Source: Anniella stebbinsi
Taxonomy: Eukaryota; Chordata; Lepidosauria; Squamata; Anniellidae
Length of the DNA: 64,000 bases
Assembly (NCBI GenBank): GCA_029215795.1
Contig: JARDYH010000005.1
Coordinates: forward strand, 33,238,001-33,302,000
Direction: 5' to 3'
A model generated the notes under the pieces. That model searched no databases. It was not told the origin of the DNA and worked only from the letters and a program-made list of their open reading frames with translations. This document shows positions 37,744 to 47,861 of the stretch, in pieces. The position numbers were made by a program, and so were the translations under genes. The stretch's first letter is position 1; the number at the start of each line of letters is the position of its first letter.

Positions 37744-40244
37744 AAATACTCTGCTTTCTCCACATATACCCATCAGTGCTACTATCTGCCATGGGTAGGT
37801 TGAAGGCCATCCCAAAGAAAAAGGGGAGTTACCTGTTTTCCTGAAATCAATAAGGTTGGGCATCTGTAGCTCTTGCTCAGGAAGGATCCCAGAGGACTGT
37901 GGCTACATCAGAAAAGACCCTGTTGCTTGTGTCCACCAAGGTCTCCACCCTCAAAGCTTCCACAGCCAAACTTAATGGGTGGGTGGGTGGACTCGTTTGC
38001 TGAAAGATTGCTCAAGCAGCAGTCATGAGAATCGTTTTCTGAGTAAACAAAAAGCAATGCAAAGAGACATCTGCAGGAACAAATCAATGTTTTAGATAAG
38101 GCTGTCGACATTATTTGGTGAGAATCTCACAAACAGAACAGGTTAGACTGTTTTCTGTGAAATAGCTAATGGCTGCACCACTTGGCATCCCAGCACCTTC
38201 CAAATAGAGTTATCAAAATCCTCAAAGCCTGTCTTGAATTGCTAGCAAGGTGACTCAAAAGTAGTTCTCTGAAGTTAAATAACCTGAGCTTTTCTGGGTA
38301 CACACAAAGAACCGCAACATCACTTTGAGCATGGTTCAACAAAACAATGGCCAAATCTTACAATGAATGAAAACTGAGCATGTGAATGTCATAATGCCTG
38401 GTGTGGTGACCGCACAGGGTGGAATGTAGAGATGCTATATAAAGAGAACATAAATGGGGAACATAAATGTAGCTATAATGTTAAAACAAAGTGAGAAAAG
38501 TGAGAGTCTTCCACTGGTCTCAGAAAAGGCACTTTCTTGGTTCCAAATTCTGACTCACATTGTTAGAGAGATGAACACAACTGAGAAAGTCAATAGGTAG
38601 CCAAAGGCAATGGAATCAATATTGGCAAGCCAAGAGGAAACAAATGGATGGCTTTCCAGCAGCCAGTATCTACTTAGTGATCTGCAGCAAGCAAACATAG
38701 AGGCAAGTGGGTTGACAAAACGGAAATGCAGGGTTACATGTCTGCCAACTGGGTGTCGAGGAAGAAATGTATCCCAGAATAACACACCTGGAAAAAATGG
38801 AACACCAGTACTGCTTCCTGGAGAGGAAAATGGGCATCGGACATGTGCACACACACTTCAGTGGTAGATGGTCCCATTAGACGAAGAGGAGTGAGTGATG
38901 GAGTGCCAAATGTCTACTGTTCTCTCCCTCTGCCCCTGGGCTTTCGGGATCTTGCTGCAAGTCAGAGAGCAATGCAGCCAACGAACTGGTACTCTTCACG
39001 CTTCCAAGGAGGGAGAAGAAGCCAAGAACCATCTGAACCCGTAGTTGTGCCAGCTGCTTCGGCTTTCTTGCGCTGCTGTCAGTTTCCATCAAGCTGAGTT
39101 CTCAAGCAGGAGCTGGAACTGGACTTGCTTGCGTATAGATTATTTGCATTTCTCTCTTTCCAGTTGCACTGCGGAGATGGGAAGGGGAGAGAGAAAGCAA
39201 GTTGGGCTGGAATAAAGATCTTGTGTATCATTGCAGAAAAGAGCTAGAGCATCGGTGTTCACATTACATGCAATGTCTTCCTGTGCCTACAAAGACATTG
39301 TCAGCCCAAGTTTCACTTCTAGGTGGTTGCAAGACTTCCCTTAAGTCTGCGGTTTTCAGATTTTCTACCTTCAAGAAGCACTTCCGTGTCTGTATAACTG
39401 AGCATCTGCCTGAGCCAGCTGCCATGGTCCCCCATGCATGCAGAGGATTCGGGGGCACCCACTCAGTTCATACAGGACACTTCTCATTATTAGGCCTCCT
39501 CATTGCCCAGCATGAACTCACGGTATGCCCCAACATCCCCCTCTCGACCACCGCTACATAATTGCAGGGGAAAATCAGTAGGAGGAAGTAAGCTGCCTTC
39601 CACAACCTAGTGTGTTCATTTTGACCTTCTCTTTAAGGAACCTCTCCTAAGCTTCTGGGAACTGCAGCGTTTCTTGGAGAAGGAACACTCTCTTTGGAAG
39701 AGACTGTTGTTTGTGGCTGGAGGCTACTGCAGCTTTCCCCTAGTGGGGGGAGGGACTTCAATCTCTGAAAATGTAACAATTCCACAAGCAATTAAGCATC
39801 AGGATTTTGGCAACAGGTTTGTAGCCCAAGTGTGCTTGCTTGCTTGCTTTTTTAAATTTACTATATTTATATGATTGCCCAAGACGCATGTTCTCTTGAT
39901 GTCTCACAAAACCAAGAATCAAATACAATGTTAAAATACAAGACAATGATTAAAAGACAACAAAACCAGAAAAACTCATAGAGTCCAGGGGTACCGTTGG
40001 TAGGTGGCGGTAGTTTAAGGGGGGTTGCCAGGCAAGCTTAATTTCGAGGAGTAAAGTGTAGAGTACAGAAAGGTGCTGAATTTTGGGATCCAACCTGATG
40101 TGGCACAGCACTGAAAAGGTAAGAAACCTTTGAGCAGGAATTAGCAAGTAGCAAACATTTTGCTGCCTGAAGTGAAGCCTGTGTATGTATGAGAGCATTC
40201 CCATGCACACAGACACATATACTAGGGCCAACACTAGTATAGAA

Positions 40245-40464
40245 AGCCAGTGTGGTATAGTGGCTAAAGTGTTGGACTGGGACCCGGGAGATCCGGGTTC
40301 TAGTCCCCACTCAGCCATGGAAACCCACTGGTTGACATTGGGTCAGTCACAGGCTCTCAGCCCAACCTACCTCACAGGGTTGTTGTTGTAAGGATAAAAT
40401 GGACAGGATGAGGGTTATGTATGCAGCCTGGGGTTCCTTGGAGGAAAAACGGTGGGATATAAAT
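40245..40464 (+). mobile_element. Sauria-type SINE with triplet-repeat tail
   Basis: Head GCCAGTGTGGTATAGTGGC, B-box-like GGGTTCTAGTCC, then GGTCAGTCACAGGCTCTCAG and GGTGGGATATAAATG. The usual AATAAATAA tail is replaced by an expanded AGC/AAC/AAT triplet tract (40465-40525). Confidence 0.85.
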
Positions 40465-40525
40465 GCAGCAACAGCAGCAACAACAACAACAATAATAATA
40501 ATAATAGCAACAACAACAACAACAC
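40465..40525. repeat. AGC/AAC/AAT triplet microsatellite
   Basis: The triplet tract that replaces the tail of the SINE at 40245. Open frames across it encode only homopolymers. Confidence 0.9.
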
Positions 40526-40672
40526 TTAAAGATGTCTTGCTGCCTTTTGAAGAGGGCTATAAAAGACACTCCTGTTATGTAATTGGGTTTTGGGGGGGGG
40601 GGGAACTACTCTATTCATCATCATCATCATCTTGCTGCACCACTCAGGCAACAATTCCTGCCTTTATCTAGC

Positions 40673-40745
40673 ACAGGGATGGGGAATGTGTGGCTTTCAT
40701 CAGCCCTAGCCAACATAGCCGATGGGGAAGGATGATGGGACAGAA
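40673..40745. mobile_element. Partial GATGTTGTTGG-family MITE
   Basis: Contains GCACAGGGATGGGGAATGTG, CATCAGCCCTAGCCAACATA and GGAAGGATGATGGGACAG. The arms are shortened and part of the left arm is missing. Confidence 0.6.
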
Positions 40746-41844
40746 CCTGATGGATGTAAGGTTTGCCTTCCTTTTGCTGGAAGGTTGCGCCCTCTGCTCC
40801 CTGGCGCTTGTTTAATCACATCTGTGGGCATGTCGCTTGCACAAGGAGAGTGAAAACACACAGACTTGATCAGCCTTGTGTTTCGTTCCAACCAGCTCTT
40901 TGCATCACTTTTCACTCTAAGCTGACTTCCTTGAAAACACTTGCATCACTTGGCTATTTATAGCCCCCCCCCCAGCAATTGCCCAGTGAAATCAAGCTCC
41001 TCTCTGCAGATGGGGCATTCAGTCAAGGCTGGAATAAATTATGGCGGAAGTTCTTTTGGAATTAGCACTGGGGGGCAGACCTACAAATTAAGCTGTGTGT
41101 TCGTAACTCTTCAGCTTTGCGTGTTTCAGAAATAGTTTGCACTGTGCACAAAATAAAAAGCCCATAGAGGTTTTCGGAGCCTGTTTCAGAGAGGAGGCTA
41201 AAAGCAAAGCAAAGGGAAGAACATTGTTTTCCGTCAGTAGGCTGTGTACAAGCTGCCAGCATTCTAGTCTGGAAATGTTGCACTCTGCCAAATGAATAGC
41301 GAGCTCATAAGAAGTCAAGGCCTGCATTTGTATACATCAAATAAAACATGTAAGCCTGTGAGAGCGGCATGATGAACCATTTTGTGACTTCATAAGGAAA
41401 TGCACACTCCATGCACGAGGAAATTGGATGCTGTCTGCAAAGCAAACCTACTGTGGATGGGCTTACAGAGCCAATTCTGGCCTTGGCAGCGGGGCTGATG
41501 CCAGGGTTGGCATCATCGGGCATGAGCCAAGACCCACAGACAAGCAGGGAGCCTGCTGCCAATCCTCTGAGCTCTTCTTCTTCTTCCTTGGTTTCACTGC
41601 CTGTTTGCCTGCCTTCTCTCGTAGGGTGACCAGACGCCCGGATTTGTCCGGACATGCCCGGGAAATGGGGTGCAAATCCGCATCCGGGCGGAAAAACCAT
41701 TTTGGGGGGCCAAATCCGGAAATTTAGCCCCCCAAAACGGTGACCAGATGGCCCTGGGGCGAGCCGGGCCAACTGGGGGGCGGCGGGGGCAAACCGGGGC
41801 AGCGGGGGGTCACGCGGCGGTGGCGGGAGGCTGGTGGCGCGAGG

Positions 41845-42045
41845 CACCTACCGGCTGGGGCGTCCGTTTCCCTCCGGTGCTCGGAATCTACTGAGGAACA
41901 GGCTTCGCGGCCTGTCCCTCAGTAGCGCGCCGGGTGATGACGTCATCACTCGGCGCGCTGAGAGGCAGGCCAGGAAGCCTGTTTCTCAGTAGATTCCAAG
42001 CACGGAGGGAAACGGACGCCCCAGCAGCAGCAGGTAAGGAGCGCG
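41845..42045. repeat. GC-block hairpin unit 1
   Basis: A long foldback. GGGGCGTCCGTTTCCCTCCG pairs with CGGAGGGAAACGGACGCCCC, and GGAATCTACTGAGGAACAGG with CCTGTTTCTCAGTAGATTCC. The centre is the palindrome GATGACGTCATC, which holds a consensus CRE core TGACGTCA. The outermost bases pair ACCTACC with GGTAAGG. Confidence 0.82.
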
Positions 42046-42112
42046 GGGCGGGGTGGGGGTGGGGGGTGCGGCGCGGGTGCTCGCGGCGGGTGGGGGGGCG
42101 GCGCGGGGGCGC
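42040..42112 (+). repeat. G-rich spacer with quadruplex-forming potential
   Basis: Contains at least six runs of four or more G separated by one to several bases (GGGGTGGGGGTGGGGGG, GGGTGGGGGGG, GGGGG). It matches the four-run pattern of G-quadruplexes on the + strand. A second spacer of this kind is at 42308-42368 and a third G-rich tract at 42960-43015. Confidence 0.7.
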
Positions 42113-42320
42113 GGGGCACTTACCTGCTGGGTCTTCCCACTGTTGCTTGGAATCTACTGAGAAACAGGCTTCGCGGCCTGTCCCTCAGTAGCGCGCCGGG
42201 TGATGATGTCATCACCCGGCGCACTGCTGAGAGACAGGCCAGGAAGCCTGTTTCTCAGTAGATTCCAAGCACGGAGGGAAACGGACGTCCCAGCAGCAGC
42301 AGGTAAGGAGCGGGGGGCGG
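42105..42320. repeat. GC-block hairpin unit 2 (tandem copy of unit 1)
   Basis: Same order of blocks as unit 1: GGAATCTACTGAGAAACAGG, CTTCGCGGCCTGTCCCTCAG, CGCGCCGGGTGATGATGTCA and the return arm to AACGGACGTCCCAGCAGCAG. The central TGACGTCA is changed to TGATGTCA. A third partial left arm (GGGGCACTTACCTGCTGG) sits at 42367-42386, so the array once had at least three units. Confidence 0.82.
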
Positions 42321-42499
42321 GGAGGGCGGGGTGTGTGCACGGGGGGTGGGGGGCGGGGGGTGCGCGGGGCACTTACCTGCTGGTCCTAACGGGGAAAACT
42401 GGGGCAATCCGGGCCGACAGGGGGGTGGCGGGGGCTAACCGGTGAAAGGTTCAGCTCTCCTCCCGCCCTAAAATGCCCGCGCTTCTCCCCGGCCTCCGC

Positions 42500-42613
42500 A
42501 AGAAAGAAGAGCTCAGCGTTAGGGAGCGTCAACAAATTCCTTGTCTGGTGGCTAACTGCTTTAGCCTCCAGACAAGGAATTTGTTGACGCTCCCTAATGC
42601 TGAGCATTTCTTT
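42500..42613. repeat. GC-block hairpin unit 3
   Basis: AAGAAAGAAGAGCTCAGC pairs with GCTGAGCATTTCTTT. TTAGGGAGCGTCAACAAATT pairs with AATTTGTTGACGCTCCCTAA without a mismatch. CCTTGTCTGG meets CCAGACAAGG across a loop around TAACTGCTTTA. The stem is about 50 bases. Confidence 0.85.
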
Positions 42614-42649
42614 CCTGTCTGTGCTGCTCCCCGGCCACTCCCAGGCCAC

Positions 42650-42773
42650 CGTAAAAAACAAGTGCTCAGCGTTAGGGAGCGTCAACAAATTCCTTGTCTG
42701 GTGGCTAACTGCTTTAGCCACCAGACAAGGAATTTGTTGACGCTCCCTAACCCTGAGTACTTGTTTCCTGCGG
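42650..42773. repeat. GC-block hairpin unit 4 (copy of unit 3)
   Basis: Same stem as unit 3 (GTTAGGGAGCGTCAACAAAT and its complement), with an outer arm CCGTAAAAAACAAGTGCTCA pairing with GAGTACTTGTTTCCTGCGG. The central part is more perfect than in unit 3 (GTGGCTAA with TTAGCCAC). A direct duplication of a hairpin about 150 bases apart. Confidence 0.85.
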
Positions 42774-43309
42774 AGGCCGGAGCAGCGCCAGCATTTTAAA
42801 GCAGTCTCTTCCTCCTCCTTTGCCTGCTGCTGCTGTTGCTGTTCCTCAGATACCTCCAGGGAGCCCAGGAGCAGGGCAAGAAGGGTGAGGGGACTGCAGG
42901 GGTCACGCGGCAGTGGAGGAGATCGGCGGTGGCAGGACTAGGTAGGTCTGGGCTGGGTTTTTGGGGGGGTGTGACTTGGTGGGGGGGGTTGTTTCGGGTG
43001 GGGGGGTGGCGGGGGTGTCTGCTTGTTAGCCATATGGCGGGCAGCTTTTTTAATTTTTTTATTTTATGTTGAGGGGGGAGGCTGCTTTGGTGGGGTGGTC
43101 ATTTTGGACAGGGATTTTGCTTTCCAAAATCTGGTCACCCTAGCTGGGGGGGGGGGGGGGGGTCAGCCAGATGCACGTTTGGGCCTCCGGAACTGTGCAG
43201 ATCACTGCCGCCATTAGCCTGGCTGGCTGGGAAATATCTGTGCATTTGCAGTTGTTCTCCAGCCACACCAATGGCAGCAGCAATCTGCAGTTTCCAGTGG
43301 CCTTAGAAA

Positions 43310-43428
43310 TGTGTGCTCGGCTCGCCCCATCCCCCAGCCAATTGATGCCTAAAGGATCTCTTAATGCAAGCGTTAAGAGACCCTTCAGGCATCAATTGGC
43401 TGGGGGGGAGGGCGAGCCGAGCACACGT
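43310..43428. repeat. Hairpin unit 5, just outside the GC block
   Basis: GTGTGCTCGGCTCGCCC pairs with GGGCGAGCCGAGCACAC. CAGCCAATTGATGCCT pairs with AGGCATCAATTGGCTG. AAGGATCTCTTAA meets TTAAGAGACCCTT around a loop TGCAAGCG. Stem about 50 bases with few mismatches. Flanked by a direct repeat (43174-43212 and 43424-43456). Confidence 0.82.
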
Positions 43429-43463
43429 TTGCCGGGCCTCCTGTGCAGATCCCGCCCTCTCTG

Positions 43464-43520
43464 TCCTGGAAATCTCAAGTCTCACGGGGCTTTCATCAAG
43501 TGAGACTTGAGACTTCTGGA
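43464..43520. repeat. Short hairpin unit 6
   Basis: CTGGAAATCTCAAGTCTCAC is nearly complementary to GTGAGACTTGAGACTTCTGG, with a loop CGGGGCTTTCATCAA region. The final member of the hairpin cluster. Confidence 0.75.
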
Positions 43521-43724
43521 AGAGGTGGAGCGTGCATATGCGCGCCAAACAAGAAAAAGCAGAAGGCAGCAGCAGCACGATCCCAGGGCACAAGAGGCAG
43601 GTGAGGCAGGTGAGGTGTGACACGAGAGACGGGCGAGAGGCGAGGCAGGAGCGACCCAACAACAGGAACACAAACAGAATGCAAGCTCCATGCCCAAAAA
43701 ATAAAAAATTACTCTTAAACAAAA

Positions 43725-43830
43725 AAAGATCCTATGCATGTTTAGACAGAAAAAAAAATCCTACAACTCCTAGAATCCCTTAGCCAGCATGGCTAAACAT
43801 GACTAAACATGCATAGGGTTGCACCTTAAG
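43725..43830. mobile_element. TTAA-associated hairpin MITE copy
   Basis: GATCCTATGCATGTTTAGAC and AATCCTACAACTCCTAGAAT on the left. On the right, AAACATGCATAGGGTTGCAC ends at CTTAAG. The left few bases are lost. Directly downstream of the hairpin-rich GC block. Confidence 0.62.
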
Positions 43831-43871
43831 TGAGTTTAAAATGTGAAACTCCTCACATGTGTGGAATCGTC

Positions 43872-43899
<28 letters not shown>
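43872..43899. repeat. (AT)n microsatellite
   Basis: About 14 uninterrupted AT dinucleotides. Confidence 0.95.
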
Positions 43900-43902
<3 letters not shown>

Positions 43903-44582
43903 CTCTAGTATCAGAAATGTAGCAGTTGTCATTGTGGAAGATATACCTGCCATTTGAAGTGAAGCAATGCATTTTTAGCTAAAAAGGGGGCTATAAGACT
44001 ATGACACTCAGCATCTAAAATTGCTTAACTACACCATTGTAAGCTAGTACCTGATTATGCAGAGAGAGCTGCTCAGCCAATTATGACCAGTAGATTGACT
44101 GTTGACATATTCATTGGAGTGCCAGAGACCTTTACCTGTTGCTTCTTCCAAGCTGCTCAGGCAAGGTGACAGAAGTGGTACTGCAGCAAAAAGGGATGTG
44201 AGCAGCCATGTTTGGACTAGTGGCAAGGTAATATGTGGGTATGTAGTGTGGTTTGGCTTGAATTGCTTGTGTCTGGATCTCCTTGGCTCTGAAAGCATCT
44301 TTCTAGACTGTATCTGCTGGTTACATGATCCATGAGGCCAGGTTATGGTGGGTGTATAGTCCTCCTTGACATGAGGGGTTTGCACTTGCTAGAGAAAGGT
44401 GAACAAATGTGAAGAGAAGCATAGGGAGCTCTTCTTCTTTTGTGTTCAGTAAACTCAATTGAACTTACTTCTGAGTAGGATTATGCTCTGCTGTCTAGGC
44501 ATTCATACAAAGTTAACCAGAATTAACCTGAACTTCACATTGACTATCCATTTAATATTGCTAGTATATTAAATGTCTGAGT

Positions 44583-44817
44583 TGTGGATTGTGGTGTAGT
44601 GGCTAAAGTGTTGGACAGAGATTTGGGAGATCTGGATTCTAGTTCCCACTCAGCTATGGAAGCTCACTGGGTGACTTTGGGCCAGTCACAGACTCTCAGT
44701 CCAGCCTACCTCACAGGGTTGTTGTTGTGAGGATAAAATGGAGAAGAGGGGGATTATGTACACTGCTTTAGGTTCCTTGGAGGAAAAATAGCAGGATATA
44801 AATGGAATAAATAAAAT
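44583..44817 (+). mobile_element. Sauria-type tRNA-derived SINE
   Basis: Head GTGGTGTAGTGGCTAAAGTG, then CTCAGCTATGGAAGCTCACT, GGGTGACTTTGGGCCAGTCA, a block rich in GTTGTTGTGAGGATAAAATG and the tail AATGGAATAAATAAAATG. The first few bases of the head are diverged. Confidence 0.84.
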
Positions 44818-45910
44818 GTAAACTCTGTAATCTTTTAACTTGTAGTTAGATATTTTGATAGAGGTATAGTTAATATGAGTTTCTACTAAACCCTAACTGA
44901 GGCCATACTGTGGATGCTTATCACCAGTTCTCCCAATAGTGTACACATAAAATCTGCAAAAGGCTATTTCTGGAGCAAAACCTTTAGTTTATATTACATC
45001 TCAAGTGTTACAATGTTTTAAAGAGAGACACTCTTCCTTTCTTAATATTAATGAAATCACACTAAAAGGCTGAGAAAAGATTGCTACAGTGGCTCAATCA
45101 TTCTTTCTCTCTTCTTTCTCCACCTTTACCTGGGAATAAGTTCTATTAAACTCAGTGAGCTTGCTTCTGGTTAGGCCACAATCCTATACATGTTGGCTGT
45201 GGAATGCTGGGAGTTATAGGATTTGTTTTCTGGCTAGAGGATTGCACCTGTTGTGTACCTTTCTAATCTTTCCTTACCACATATTTCCCATTTTCTGTTT
45301 AGTCTAGCACTGGTGTACCCCTTCCTAACCACAGTGTTCTTTAGCTATTTTTTTCTAATCTAGGACCTGTTTTCTTTAGAAAAATGGAAAATAATAGATT
45401 TTATTTTCTGTTGATGTACAGCAACTAAAAATACATGTTAATTTCAGATACATTGGATATTTCACTTGTTCTTTATTTCAGTGATTCTAACTTTAACATA
45501 TTATTTAGAACAGGTTTGTCATAATTATGAGCTGTAGAATCAGACGTGACCAAGGCCATGTTCAGGTGGGCACACCCCCTTGGGGGCTGAGCATGTTGAT
45601 AGGCACACCCCCTTGGGGGCTGGGCATGTTGGTGGGCACGCCCCCTCAAGGGCGGCCATGTTGTCCTCCTTTTTGGTTTTCAAATTATGGTCACCCTAAA
45701 GCAAGCAGTGCCAGCAACAAGGTACAACAGCAATAACCCCTGCTTGTCTTGCTCTTTCCCTCTGCCTCGGGGCCAGAGGAAGCATACAAGTAAATGGACG
45801 GTTGGCCACAATGAACAAATCTTGGCCAGGCCTGCATATTTCGGAAGTGCTGCATCTTTCAGAATCAGGTCTTGGAGCATATCCAAACTGTAAATGTAAA
45901 CCAATTCCAG

Positions 45911-45930
45911 GTGTGTGTGTGTGTGTGTGT
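45911..45930. repeat. (GT)n microsatellite
   Basis: Ten GT dinucleotides, 13 bases before the hairpin element at 45944. Confidence 0.93.
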
Positions 45931-45943
45931 ACGTGTACATGTA

Positions 45944-46128
45944 AGGCCAGATCCACACCAAGCAGGATATAGCACTATGAAAGCGATATATGGAAAGTGT
46001 CAATGGGCCCCAACAGTTGTCAGTGTACTTTAATACTGCTATAAAGCAGTAGTCGGGCTTCTGCCTCTTATATACTGCTTTCATACCACTTTCATAGTGC
46101 TATATCCTGCTGGGTGCGGATCTGGCCT
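45944..46128. mobile_element. Long-inverted-repeat MITE, AGGCCAGATC ends
   Basis: The left end AGGCCAGATCCACACCAAGC is complementary to the right end (GCTGGGTGCGGATCTGGCCT). AGGATATAGCACTATGAAAG pairs with CTTTCATAGTGCTATATCCT perfectly. About 185 bases. A shorter relative is at 29100-29237. It begins next to a (GT)n tract. Confidence 0.8.
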
Positions 46129-46674
46129 CTGTGCACTTATATTTTATAGCAGAGCTCAGAATCAAAAATAAATTTAACGGGAAAAAAAGACAACTAAGGG
46201 AGGTGACAATAGAGGCCTATCAAATTGCGAGCAATATCAGGAGAGTGAATAGATGTTTCTTCTCTCCCCTGAAAACATTTGCATTCCTGAAGTCTGAAAA
46301 TGATTGGCAGTAGGTTCTGGACAAACAAAGAAACACAACACAAAATTAGCTCATGGAATTCGCAACCCCAGGATCGTTTAAACAAAAAAAGTCTGCATTT
46401 ATAGACAACAATGTATTGTGATGAATTATTCACAGTATGTTTTGACGATGTTAGAAATGCGCATAGAAATAGAAATACATATAGAAATAGAAATACAAAA
46501 CCCATTATATTTTGAATTTCACCCATCATTCTGATACCATTGTCTTCATCTTAGATATCATTACAAACTAGTGCTTGACATTTATATAGCTCTTTCAGTG
46601 TTCAAAGCATTTTACGAAGATTATAGTGTCGCAATCCTTACCTCGACTTTGTAAAGTAGGTGAATATTATTATC

Positions 46675-46994
46675 TAGGCTGACCAGATAAAATCCAGGTC
46701 AGGGCTCATGTAACTTTAACAGTTGTAGAGAAAAGGAAATTTCAGCCAGTGTCATTTGTATGCAATTAGTTCCTGGTGATATTCCCTCTTCATCACAACA
46801 GTTAAAGTTGCAGGCACTATACTAGAATGACCATATACAAAAGAAGGCAGGGCCCCTGCAACTTTAACTGTTGTGATGAAGAGGGAATTTCACCAGGAAC
46901 TAATTGCATACAAATGACCCTGGCTGAAATTCCCTTTTCTCTACAACTGTTAAAGTTACATGAGCCCTGACTTGGATTTTATCTGGTCACCCTA
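46675..46994 (+). mobile_element. Hairpin hAT-like MITE, copy 3
   Basis: A 320-base foldback element with ends TAGGCTGACCAG and CTGGTCACCCTA. The flanks share TATTATC (46668-46674 and 46995-47001), consistent with an 8-base duplication that lost or changed one base. Subtype AAAATCCAGGTCAGG. It lies 867 bases upstream of the STXBP4 WW exon. Non-coding, with nearly full-length self-complementarity. Confidence 0.87.
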
Positions 46995-47399
46995 TATTAT
47001 CACCATATTGCAGGTAGGAAGGTTGAGTTCATGGTAGAGGTGAGATTCAAAACAAAGATTACCTGATTTTTGTAGCACTGTGCTTAGGTCACACCAGAAC
47101 CACTTATAAAGATTTAAAATAAATAAAGTGCACTTTGAAGTTAGCATTTTTTGGGGGAAAAACACTTCCTGATTTCTCACTCTTCTCCTATACTGCTTTC
47201 CCTGGGGCTTTTCACCACTGTTTCCCTCAATTTATCCTTCTTTTTCCATAAACCTATTTCTGATATGTTTAGCAAGCAATCCTTTAATTCATCAAAGGAT
47301 GTCTACAATATTATCCAAATAAATCATTGCTTTCAACAGGTGTCTGATTTGCAAATATTAGGAGGAAACCAGCAGTTTGCCATTCCTTTTGTATGTCAC

Positions 47400-47475
47400 T
47401 TCTGTTTTGTGAACTGCCCAGAGAGCTTCGGCTATTGGGAGATATAGAAATGCAATAAATAAATGGATAAATATG
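47400..47475 (+). mobile_element. LINE 3' tail fragment
   Basis: Reads GTGAACTGCCCAGAGAGCTT, CGGCTATTGGGAGATATAG and AAATGCAATAAATAAATGG, the plus-strand form of the L2/CR1 tail seen elsewhere. It is about 390 bases upstream of the STXBP4 WW exon. Confidence 0.72.
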
Positions 47476-47861
47476 TCAACACCTGGCTGTTTAATAAAGA
47501 AGTTTCTCTGAACTCACATGGAATATTGACTGATATCAAATCAGGTACTTCACTGACAGAGCAATGGTTCTAGCTGCTGAATGTAGTCACCATGGATTAC
47601 AGTTTTGTAAAGTGTGAAAGTCAGGTTTATGGTGATGAAACAAATGTTGATCCATGGCACGGTTGAAAAGTGTGATTTTTTTAAAAAAACAACATGTTTA
47701 TTTATGCAATTTTTTAAAAAAGCTGAAGTACACAACTTCAATAGCTGTGATTTTTTTTAAAAAAAAAAGTAAGTTCATTGTGTTTAGAGTTCTGATAGTG
47801 ACTCATGGCATGTTTTCTTGGGTTGTGTCCTCTCCTCTTTCTCCTACACAATCCATCCTAG

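Larger units (their letters stand above)
41622..43142. mobile_element. GC-rich composite element with TAGGGTGACCAGA ends
   Basis: The left end TAGGGTGACCAGACGCCCGG and the right end CCAAAATCTGGTCACCCTA are inverted at the tips, like the smaller hairpin MITE family. The interior of 1.5 kb is CpG-rich, unlike its surroundings, and holds two kinds of large hairpin, each in two copies, separated by G-rich spacers. No 8-base duplication is seen (TTCTCTCG left, GCTGGGGG right), so the outer limits may be coincidental. Open frames inside are low-complexity Gly/Arg/Pro-rich and do not look like proteins. Confidence 0.5.
5288..47861 (+). other. STXBP4: STXBP4 giant intron, 42,574 bases, phase 1
   Basis: Bounded by GTGAGT at 5288 and CTAG ending at 47861. 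The flanking exons join in frame across a split Cys codon. The intron is packed with L2 fragments, SINEs, hairpin transposons and microsatellites, listed separately. Stretches where I see no recognisable element or gene include about 5300-6430, 6790-7730, 8100-10040, 11015-14600, 15600-16120, 18565-19260, 21440-22770, 23300-25140, 27000-28140, 32080-34560, 36200-37700, 37750-40240 and 46130-46670. Open frames there lack recognisable domains or family resemblance. Confidence 0.82.

Noticed and set aside
41305..42445. Several long Gly/Arg/Pro-rich frames on both strands of the GC-rich block
   Set aside because: Stop codons are rare because of GC content. The frames overlap on both strands, follow hairpin repeats and lack protein-like features.
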